A DNA stretch of 18,184 nucleotides from CAYRVX01 sp964642165 (GTDB lineage: Bacteria > Planctomycetota > Phycisphaerae > SM23-33), in NCBI GenBank assembly GCA_964642165.1, contig CAZXOC010000140.1:1-18184 (forward strand), read 5' to 3'. The position numbers and the translations under genes are program-made. The notes under the pieces are model-generated. The model was not told the origin of the DNA. It saw nothing but the letters and a program-made list of their open reading frames with translations, and did not search any database. This document shows, one piece after another, positions 12,791-18,184 of this stretch (position 1 is its first letter; every line of letters starts with the position of its first letter).

Positions 12791-14740
12791 ATGGCTAAAC
12801 GGCGTCATTCCCTGAACCCCGCCAAGGTCAAGCGGGACGCGGAGGCGCTGGCGGGGCCTGCGGCGCCGACGGGCGCGGCGCGCCGCCCGCGACTCCGCGG
12901 GCGCGCGGGTATCCTGCTGCTCGGCGCGCTGACCATCGTGCTGCTGACGTTCTCCTTCGCGCCGTGGGACGCCTGGTACCTGGCGTACGTCGCCCTGGCA
13001 CCGTGGGTGCTCGCCGTGCACCTGGCGCCGACGCGGCGGTGGGCGCTGTTGGGCGGCTGGCTCAGCGGGCTGGCCTTCTGCGGGCTGAGCGTTTACTGGC
13101 TGACGTGGATCACGCTGGTGGGCTACTCGGCGGGGATCCTGTACCTGTCGCTCTACTGGCTCCTGGCCGCGGCGCTGTTCCGGGCGGCCATGCGGCGCGG
13201 CTGGCCGATGTGGATCGTCCTGCCCGTCGTCTGGGTCGCCCTGGAGTACGCCCGCGCGTACGTTCCGCCCGCCTTCCCGTGGTTCTACCTCGCCCACACG
13301 CAGTACCGGCAGGTCCGCCTGATCCAGATCGCCGACGTGACCGGGCAGTACGGCGTGTCGTTCTTCGTGGCCATGGTCAACGGGCTGGTGGTGGACCTGG
13401 CCGTCGCGCTGCGGTCGGTGCGGGCGGGGCGGCGTCCGAGGCTTCGGCCGCTGCTGGTGCGCGGGGCGGTCGCCCTGGGCGTCGCGGCGCTGCTGCTGGG
13501 CTACGGCACGTGGCAGCTCGGCCGCGATACGCGAGCCGAGGGCCCCGTCCTCGGCATCGTGCAGCGGGCCTTCCCCATCTCCCTGGGCGGGCGGTCCGCT
13601 TCGCCGGAGCAGATCCTCGACGACCACCTCGCCGGCTCGGGCACGTTCCTCGGCCGGTCGGTGGACCTGGTGATCTGGCCGGAAACCATGCTGCCGCGAG
13701 GGCTGAACCGCGAGGTGCTGGACCTCGACCCGGCGGCGCTGAGCGGCGAGGCCCTGCGGGCACTGGCGGCGAGGTTTGCCGGCCCGGACGCTTGGCAGGG
13801 GCAGTACACCGAGCCGGCCCTGCGAGCCTACCTCGGGCAGGTCCTCGAAGGGGGCAAGCTGCGCGACGGCCGGGAGGCCGTCGGGCTTCGCCAGTTCGCC
13901 GCGAGGGTCACCCACCTGGCGCGGCGGCTGGGCTGCCCGGTCCTCGCCGGCGGGGCGACGGTCCTGCCCAACGACGAGCCGCTCTTCCCGGACGACCGCT
14001 GGCTCGTCGGCAACGGGGCGATCTGGTTCGACGCGAACGACGGCCCCGGGCGCACCTACGCCAAGCGCCACCTGGTTCCCTTCAGCGAGTACGTGCCGTT
14101 CAAGCGGGGCTGGACCGGCCTGCACCGGCTGCTGCGGACGTTCGTCCCGGAGGCCATGGAGCAGCTCGAGCCGGGCAAGGAATGGACCCGGTTCGACCTG
14201 GTCCGTCCGCACGGGCGATGGCGGCTCGTCAGCCCCATCTGCTACGAAGGCACGTTCGCCCGCGTCTGCCGCCACATGGTCTACGAGGGCGGCCGGAAGA
14301 AGGCCGACCTCATCGCGAACCTCTCCAACGACGGCTGGTTCGTCTACCGCCGCGGCGGCGGGCCGTACCGCGGCAGCACCGAGCAGGCCCAGCACCTCGG
14401 CCACTACTGCTTCCGCGCCGTGGAGAACCGCGTGCCGGTGGTCCGCGCGGTCAACACGGGCATCAGCGCGTCGATCGACGCCAACGGGCGGATCGTCGCC
14501 GAGGTCCGTCACGGGTCGAAGCGGACGATGGTTCCCGGCACGTTGACGTTGGACGGGGCCCGGCGCAACGAGGTAGAATTCCTGCTTGGCCACGGCCCGA
14601 GGGTACTTGTGGACCGGCGGACGAGTTGGTACAGTCGCGTCGGCGATGTGTTTGCTGCGGCCGTCGGGCTGGCCGCGGCAGCGATGGCCGTGTGGTTGGT
14701 GCGCAAGCGGCCCGGCAAGAAGGAAGGGGCGAAGAATTGA
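12791..14740 (+). CDS. lnt: Apolipoprotein N-acyltransferase
   Basis: This 649-residue inner-membrane enzyme N-acylates diacylglyceryl lipoproteins, the last step of lipoprotein maturation. An N-terminal cytoplasmic tail of about 38 basic residues precedes the hydrophobic helices (38-56, 60-78, 85-105, 111-132, 140-155, 185-207 and 222-238). The nitrilase-like periplasmic domain then carries the expected Glu-Lys-Cys triad: Glu298 in VIWPETM, Lys425 in YAKRHLVPFSEYVPF and Cys484 in SPICYEGTF. A last helix lies at about 622-640. E. coli Lnt (about 512 residues) has Glu267, Lys335 and Cys387, so here about 59 extra residues lie between Glu and Lys (near 305-370). ATG 12791 has GGGAG upstream. 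The stop overlaps the TTG start of the next gene. Divergent from the gene at 12624. Confidence 0.95.
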   Translation: MAKRRHSLNPAKVKRDAEALAGPAAPTGAARRPRLRGRAGILLLGALTIVLLTFSFAPWDAWYLAYVALAPWVLAVHLAPTRRWALLGGWLSGLAFCGLSVYWLTWITLVGYSAGILYLSLYWLLAAALFRAAMRRGWPMWIVLPVVWVALEYARAYVPPAFPWFYLAHTQYRQVRLIQIADVTGQYGVSFFVAMVNGLVVDLAVALRSVRAGRRPRLRPLLVRGAVALGVAALLLGYGTWQLGRDTRAEGPVLGIVQRAFPISLGGRSASPEQILDDHLAGSGTFLGRSVDLVIWPETMLPRGLNREVLDLDPAALSGEALRALAARFAGPDAWQGQYTEPALRAYLGQVLEGGKLRDGREAVGLRQFAARVTHLARRLGCPVLAGGATVLPNDEPLFPDDRWLVGNGAIWFDANDGPGRTYAKRHLVPFSEYVPFKRGWTGLHRLLRTFVPEAMEQLEPGKEWTRFDLVRPHGRWRLVSPICYEGTFARVCRHMVYEGGRKKADLIANLSNDGWFVYRRGGGPYRGSTEQAQHLGHYCFRAVENRVPVVRAVNTGISASIDANGRIVAEVRHGSKRTMVPGTLTLDGARRNEVEFLLGHGPRVLVDRRTSWYSRVGDVFAAAVGLAAAAMAVWLVRKRPGKKEGAKN

Positions 14741-15897
14741 AACGTAGGCGATTCGCGCGGTGGGCGGCGACGTGCCTCTTGATCGTCGGCTCGAGCGGGC
14801 TCGCCGGGTGCCTCCCGCGGGAGGAGCAGAAGCTCCAGGTCGACCCGGCCAAGGGCTACATCGACGCCAAGACGGTCCTGCTTCAGGCGGCCGACGACCC
14901 CGAGCCCGTCACCCGGTCGCATGCCATCGAGGCCCTCGCCGGCACGCTGGGCGGCGACGCGGGCGCCGTCTTCCTCGAGGGGCTCGGCGACAAGAACCCG
15001 CTCGTGCGGTTCACGTCGGCCTTCGCCATCGGCGACGTGCAGCACAAGGCGGCGCTGCCTCGCCTGCTGAAGATGGCTCGCGAGAAGACGGCCGAGCCCG
15101 ACAAACGTGTCTTCTGCGCCGTGGTCTACGCGCTGGCCCGCCTGGGCAACGACGAGCACGCCGGCGAGCTGGGCAAGCTCCTGTTCGACCCCGAGCGGGA
15201 GGTCCGCATGGACGCGGCGATGGCCATGGGCAAGATGGGCGAGCCGTCGGCCGTCGGGCCGCTCAAGGGCCTCCTGGCCAACGAGCAGGACCCCGCCGTC
15301 AAGATCCAGCTCGTCGAGTCGCTGGCCCTCCTGGGCGACAGCCGCAGCGCCGAGGTCATCGAGGCCTACACCAAGGGCTACTTCCTGGACCTGCGCCTCG
15401 CGGCGATCCCGGCGCTGGCGAATGCGGGCACCGCCCGGGCGCCGCGGGTGCTGAAGCAGTTGCTGCACGAGCATCACCCCGCCCGGGTCCGCGTCTCGGC
15501 GGCGGGGCAGTTGGCGCGCCTGGGGCACGTCGAGCAGGTCGGCTACGACCTCTGTGCCGCCGCCCTCGCCGACCCGGAAAAGGTGCTCAGGCAGGCGTCC
15601 AAGCGCTCCCGCCGGGCCGCCGACAGCGACGCCCACTCCCTCAAGTGCCTCGCGGCCATCTCCCTGGGCTGGATGAATCGCCAGGAGGTGGTCGACCAAC
15701 TGCACCCGATGCTCCGCAGCCGCGACGGCGCCGAGCGCGTGGTCGCCGCGCTGAGCATCTTGCGAATCCTGAAGCAGCACAAGCCGCGGCGCCCGCCCGC
15801 CGAGCCGCCCGCAACGCAGCCGGTCACCACGAAGCCGACGTCCCGGCCGGTGCCCCGGACGAGCCCCAAGCTCCAGACGATCGGCGGGAAAGATTGA
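14737..15897 (+). CDS. HEAT-repeat lipoprotein, translationally coupled to lnt
   Basis: This 386-residue lipoprotein starts at TTG 14737, sharing the bases TTGA with the lnt stop (TGA 14738-14740). The Shine-Dalgarno AAGGAAGGGG lies inside the lnt end, so translation is probably coupled. The N-terminus KRRRFARWAATCLLIVGSSGLAGC is a strong lipoprotein signal, with LAGC placing the acylated Cys at 25. The body is a run of HEAT or PBS-type alpha-helical repeats with recurrent 'D-x-x-x-x-VR' and 'A-x-x-x-L' spacing: TRSHAIEALAGTLG, NPLVRFTSAFAIGDV, REVRMDAAMAMGKMG, DPAVKIQLVESLALLGD and LDLRLAAIPALANAG. A Pro/Thr-rich tail (about 336-386) follows. This architecture usually acts as a protein-binding scaffold; the partner is unknown. 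The product is itself a likely Lnt substrate. Confidence 0.88.
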   Translation: MKRRRFARWAATCLLIVGSSGLAGCLPREEQKLQVDPAKGYIDAKTVLLQAADDPEPVTRSHAIEALAGTLGGDAGAVFLEGLGDKNPLVRFTSAFAIGDVQHKAALPRLLKMAREKTAEPDKRVFCAVVYALARLGNDEHAGELGKLLFDPEREVRMDAAMAMGKMGEPSAVGPLKGLLANEQDPAVKIQLVESLALLGDSRSAEVIEAYTKGYFLDLRLAAIPALANAGTARAPRVLKQLLHEHHPARVRVSAAGQLARLGHVEQVGYDLCAAALADPEKVLRQASKRSRRAADSDAHSLKCLAAISLGWMNRQEVVDQLHPMLRSRDGAERVVAALSILRILKQHKPRRPPAEPPATQPVTTKPTSRPVPRTSPKLQTIGGKD

Positions 15898-15912
15898 CCG
15901 CCGAGCCGGCGG
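15898..15912 (+). terminator. Hairpin directly after the HEAT lipoprotein stop (weak terminator candidate)
   Basis: CCGCCG (15898-15903) and CGGCGG (15907-15912) form a 6-bp stem with an AGC loop starting at the base after the stop codon. No U-run follows, only AATTT some bases later, so any termination would be weak or Rho-assisted. Confidence 0.25.
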
Positions 15913-15925
15913 GCAGGGAATTTGC

Positions 15926-15953
15926 TTGACTTGGTTTGCCGCGAAAATACAAT
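15926..15953 (+). promoter_or_regulatory. Promoter for the coiled-coil/mini-membrane genes
   Basis: TTGACT (15926-15931, five of six), a 16-base spacer and TACAAT (15948-15953, five of six), in a locally AT-richer stretch. The predicted start near 15960 leaves a leader of about 110 bases. It contains the hairpin GGCCTT-CGGT-AAGGGCC (15990-16006, one bulged G) and CCTA-GAGAAG-TAGG (16018-16031). Confidence 0.65.
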
Positions 15954-16069
15954 CTCCATCGGCTTCGAGGCGATTCCGGCCTTCGGTAAGGGCCTTATGT
16001 GTTCGTAAATAACGGTTCCTAGAGAAGTAGGCAATGCACGGATGTGACGGCAGCTGAAGGAGGCCTGGG

Positions 16070-16900
16070 TTGAACATCCTAACGAAGATATGCGTCGTCG
16101 TCCTGGTGGTCCTGGTGCTCTTCGCCAGCGTCACGGTCATCAAGGTGGCCTCGGTGCCGCAGAACTGGCGGTACTACTACGAGCTGGAGAAGGAGAAGGC
16201 GGCGCTGCACGCGCAGGGCATCCGGCTCCAGAAGCTGCTGACGTCGCGGCAGGCCGCCGAGATCAAAGACCTCCGCGGCCGGGCCGACCAGCTTGCCATT
16301 GACCTGGCTAATGCCAAGAAGGCCCGCGTGCCCACGCCGGAAGAGCTCCGCACCCGCGAGCTGGCGGCGAAGCTCGACGCGCAGAACACGCGCCTGACCG
16401 AGCTCCAGTTGAACGTCAAGGCCATGTCCGAGCGCAACGTGACCCTCCAGGGGCAGCTCGACAAGAGCCGCGAGCTCATCGCCAGGCTCCAGGACCAGAA
16501 CCGCCGGACCACCGCCGAGCTGACGCAGATCCGCGGCAAGTTCGAGCGGGAGCAGGGGCTGGTCCGCGCCCTCCAACGCCAGTTGCAGGATCGCGACGAG
16601 CGCATCCTGGAGCTGGAGAAGCAGGTCGTCGGCGGCGTCGTGGCGGGCAAGGGAGCCCCGACCGCCGCGGGCAAGATCACCGGAGCCATCACTGCCGTCG
16701 AGAGCGAGCTGGCGAGCATCAACATCGGCTCGGCCCAGGGCGTCACCCGCGGCCTGAAGCTCTACATCTACCGCGATGCCAGCTTCGTGGGGTACCTCCT
16801 CGTGGACGACGTGGATGAGGGCGAGGCCGCCGGCACCATCGTCGAGAAGCAGCTCGACCCCATGGTCGGCGACAAGGTCACCAACGACCTGCTGAAGTAA
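16070..16900 (+). CDS. Membrane-anchored coiled-coil protein next to mreB, unknown function
   Basis: This 276-residue protein starts at TTG 16070 behind a strong Shine-Dalgarno (AAGGAGG, 16057-16063). One transmembrane segment at about residues 6-24 (short positive start, then VVVLVVLVLFASVTVI) is followed by a long heptad-rich region from about 36 to 188. That region is rich in Glu, Gln, Arg and Leu (for example KLDAQNTRLTELQLNVKAM and LQRQLQDRDERILELEKQV), which predicts a parallel coiled coil in the periplasm. A compact C-terminal domain (about 203-276) has SELASINIGSAQGVTRGLKL then YRDASFVGYLLVDDVDEGEA. This 'G-S-x-x-GV-x-x-G' beta pattern recurs in envelope proteins, but I cannot name a family. 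The architecture (helix, coiled coil, beta domain) mirrors MreC, and mreB lies two genes on, yet no MreC signature is evident. A link to cell shape is inference. Confidence 0.85.
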   Translation: MNILTKICVVVLVVLVLFASVTVIKVASVPQNWRYYYELEKEKAALHAQGIRLQKLLTSRQAAEIKDLRGRADQLAIDLANAKKARVPTPEELRTRELAAKLDAQNTRLTELQLNVKAMSERNVTLQGQLDKSRELIARLQDQNRRTTAELTQIRGKFEREQGLVRALQRQLQDRDERILELEKQVVGGVVAGKGAPTAAGKITGAITAVESELASINIGSAQGVTRGLKLYIYRDASFVGYLLVDDVDEGEAAGTIVEKQLDPMVGDKVTNDLLK

Positions 16901-16912
16901 GGGAGTCCGGCC

Positions 16913-17110
16913 ATGACGCAAGTGCCATCCCAAGGTCCGGTGATCGAGGTCAAGCCCGAGCCGAACGTCTACACGGTCCTGCTGCTGGTGGCGATCCTCG
17001 TGCTGATCGTGGCCATCGGCGCGGCGCTATGGAAGCTCACGTCGCCCCCGCCTACCGGCTACGGGCTGGAGTTCTCCGAGCTCTTCAAGGCGTTCACGCC
17101 GCCCCGTTGA
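16913..17110 (+). CDS. 65-residue single-span membrane protein
   Basis: The small gene begins 12 bases after the coiled-coil gene, with GGGAG ahead of ATG 16913. One strong transmembrane helix spans about residues 20-40 (VYTVLLLVAILVLIVAIGA at 19-37). It is preceded by a short, proline-rich N-terminal arm (PSQGPVIEVKPEP) and followed by a proline-rich, aromatic tail (SPPPTGYGLEFSELFKAF) without catalytic residues. It is likely translated with its neighbour and may be an accessory subunit of the same membrane complex. No homologous family is recognised; small membrane proteins are easily missed or misannotated. Confidence 0.75.
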   Translation: MTQVPSQGPVIEVKPEPNVYTVLLLVAILVLIVAIGAALWKLTSPPPTGYGLEFSELFKAFTPPR

Positions 17111-17211
17111 CGAGGGCCACGGCCTGACGACCCGCCGGGGCGAGCCGTCGAAGCACGCCGAACGCTGCGACGCAACGCTGGGAAGTTCGCACCTCGCGTC
17201 CCCGAGACCGA

Positions 17212-17238
17212 GGCACAGGCAAGCGGGCGGCTTGTGCC
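17212..17238 (+). other. Stem-loop in the gap before mreB
   Basis: GGCACAGGC (17212-17220) pairs with GCTTGTGCC (17230-17238) over nine base pairs, one a G-U wobble, around a 9-base loop. AAGC in the loop side could pair instead with GCTT. No T-run follows. The gap 17111-17304 (194 bases) also has the heptamer AACGCTG twice (17161-17167, 17174-17180) and no clear promoter. Confidence 0.35.
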
Positions 17239-17304
17239 CGACGCCGTATCGGCCGCCAGGGAAGGCGCCCGACTGCGTGGCCGCAGCATAGGGATGACGT
17301 CACC

Positions 17305-18184
17305 ATGATCTTCGATCCCATCCTGGGTCTCTTCTCCGTGGACATGGGGATCGACCTCGGCACGTGCAACACCCTCGTCTGTGTCCGGGGGCAGGGCATC
17401 GTCCTCAACGAGCCGTCCGTCGTCGCCGTCAAGCGGGGCACCAACCGCGTGCTCCAGAACGGCAACGCCGTCGGGCTCGTCGCCAAGGAGATGCTCGGCA
17501 AGACGCCCGGCTCCATCAGCGCCATCCGCCCCATGAAGGACGGCGTCATCGCCGACTTCGACATCACCGAGGCGATGCTCGGCTACTTCATCCGCAAGGT
17601 CCACCGGCGCCGCTCCCTCGTCAAGCCCCGCGTCGTCATCGCCATACCCTCCGGCATCACCGCCGTCGAGAAACGCGCCGTCCTCAACTCCGCCGAACGC
17701 GCCGGGGCGCGACGCGTCTACCTCGTCGAGGAGCCCATGGCCTGCGGCATCGGGGCCGGCCTGCCCATCACCGAGCCCACCGCCAGCATGGTCGTCGACG
17801 TCGGCGGCGGCACCACCGAGGTCGCCATCATGTCCCTCGCCGACATCTCCGTCTGCGAGTCCATCCGCGTCGCCGGCGACGACATGGACGAGGCCATCAC
17901 CAGCCACATGAAGCGGACCTACAACCTCATGATCGGCGAGCAGACCTCCGAGAAGATCAAGATCGAGATCGGCTCGGCCGCCCCCCTCGAGGAGGAGCTC
18001 ACCATGGAGGTCCGCGGGCGGGACATGATCTCCGGCCTGCCCCGCAAGACCATCATCTCCTCCGAGGAGGTCCGCGAGGCCCTCAAGGAGCCCATCGGCG
18101 CGATCATCGACTGCGTCACCCGCACCCTCGAGAAGGCCGAGCCCGAGCTCGCCGCCGACCTCGTGGACAACGGGATCGTCCTTG
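17305..18184 (+). CDS. mreB: Rod-shape-determining protein MreB (3' end outside window)
   Basis: This is an actin-like ATPase that polymerises under the membrane and guides peptidoglycan synthesis. The frame is open to the window end, giving 293 residues; about 50 residues of the C-terminus are missing. Landmarks are phosphate loop 1 GIDLGTCNTLV (15-25), NEPSVVAV (35-42), IRPMKDGVIADFD (74-86), IPSGITAVEKRAV (114-126), VEEPMACGIGAGLPI (141-155), phosphate loop 2 DVGGGTTEVAIMSL (165-178) and GDDMDEAI (191-198). Cys replaces the usual Ala in both loop 1 (GTCNT) and EEPMAC. Start ATG 17305 has only a weak Shine-Dalgarno. Leu codons here are mostly CTC, unlike the CTG-rich genes to the left. Three upstream small genes or leaders suggest an envelope operon region; mreC, if present, would lie beyond the window. 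Confidence 0.96.
   Translation, partial: MIFDPILGLFSVDMGIDLGTCNTLVCVRGQGIVLNEPSVVAVKRGTNRVLQNGNAVGLVAKEMLGKTPGSISAIRPMKDGVIADFDITEAMLGYFIRKVHRRRSLVKPRVVIAIPSGITAVEKRAVLNSAERAGARRVYLVEEPMACGIGAGLPITEPTASMVVDVGGGTTEVAIMSLADISVCESIRVAGDDMDEAITSHMKRTYNLMIGEQTSEKIKIEIGSAAPLEEELTMEVRGRDMISGLPRKTIISSEEVREALKEPIGAIIDCVTRTLEKAEPELAADLVDNGIVL

Noticed and set aside
11606..14593. 995-residue minus-strand open frame
   Set aside because: It runs antisense to lnt and through other genes. The translation is a low-complexity Arg/Pro/Gly/Val-rich shadow typical of GC-rich DNA, without domains. The real minus-strand gene there is the 283-residue protein in another frame.
14607..14635. Possible internal promoter in lnt (TTGTGG-N17-TACAGT) before the HEAT lipoprotein
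   Set aside because: Spacing is right, but it lies inside coding sequence and the hexamers are partial. The overlapping start already explains expression.
12964..14736. Upstream part of a 977-residue plus-strand frame joined to the HEAT lipoprotein
   Set aside because: It is the out-of-frame shadow of lnt. The lipoprotein signal starting at TTG 14737 marks the true start.
1..18184. CRISPR arrays, tRNA/rRNA genes, transposases, integrases, toxin-antitoxin pairs
   Set aside because: I looked for regular repeat-spacer patterns, tRNA arms, IS-like inverted repeats flanking ORFs and small paired ORFs, and found none that can be supported.

Overview
This is a GC-rich, densely coding bacterial window of 18,184 bases. 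It holds 17 protein genes, two of them cut by the window edges. I see no rRNA, tRNA, CRISPR array, transposase or other sign of a mobile element. It reads as a stretch of ordinary chromosome. The combination of several small lipoproteins (two HEAT-like, one PEGA), a bifunctional-nuclease (DUF151) gene, a TldD/TldE pair, tandem Hsp20 genes and mreB fits the Planctomycetota (perhaps Phycisphaerae) best. That assignment is inferred from gene content, and other GC-rich Gram-negative phyla cannot be excluded.

Layout. Bases 1-5162 all read rightward: the tail of tldD, then tldE (a peptide-processing pair); two small heat-shock proteins behind a near-perfect sigma-54 promoter; thioredoxin and NAD(P)HX epimerase behind a clean sigma-70 promoter; and class II fructose-bisphosphate aldolase behind a perfect TATAAT box and a hairpin-rich leader. 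From 5374 to 12,790 the orientation flips at almost every gene: a secreted protein (+), tyrS (-), a lipoprotein (+), an FAD oxidoreductase followed by a bifunctional nuclease (-), a PEGA lipoprotein (+) and a membrane-anchored protein (-). From 12,791 to the end everything is rightward again: lnt, overlapping a HEAT-repeat lipoprotein; a membrane-anchored coiled-coil protein; a 65-residue single-span membrane protein; and mreB, cut by the window end.

Themes. (1) Envelope biology dominates the right half. Lnt finishes lipoprotein acylation, and the window encodes three candidate lipoproteins, one of them translationally coupled to lnt. The coiled-coil protein, the mini membrane protein and mreB form a plausible cell-shape neighbourhood. 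(2) Stress and redox proteins (sHSPs, thioredoxin, NAD(P)HX repair) lie next to central carbon metabolism on the left. (3) Promoters are unusually readable. At least four genes without a Shine-Dalgarno sequence have a -10 hexamer ending only 8-10 bases before the start codon, which suggests leaderless or nearly leaderless mRNAs. Most other genes have good Shine-Dalgarno sites.

I found no clear undescribed defence or mobile system. The most interesting items are the sigma-54 promoter with nested palindromes at the hsp20 pair, the leaderless-promoter geometry, the uncharacterised coiled-coil and mini-membrane genes before mreB, the structured aldolase leader, and the WCMPC thioredoxin.
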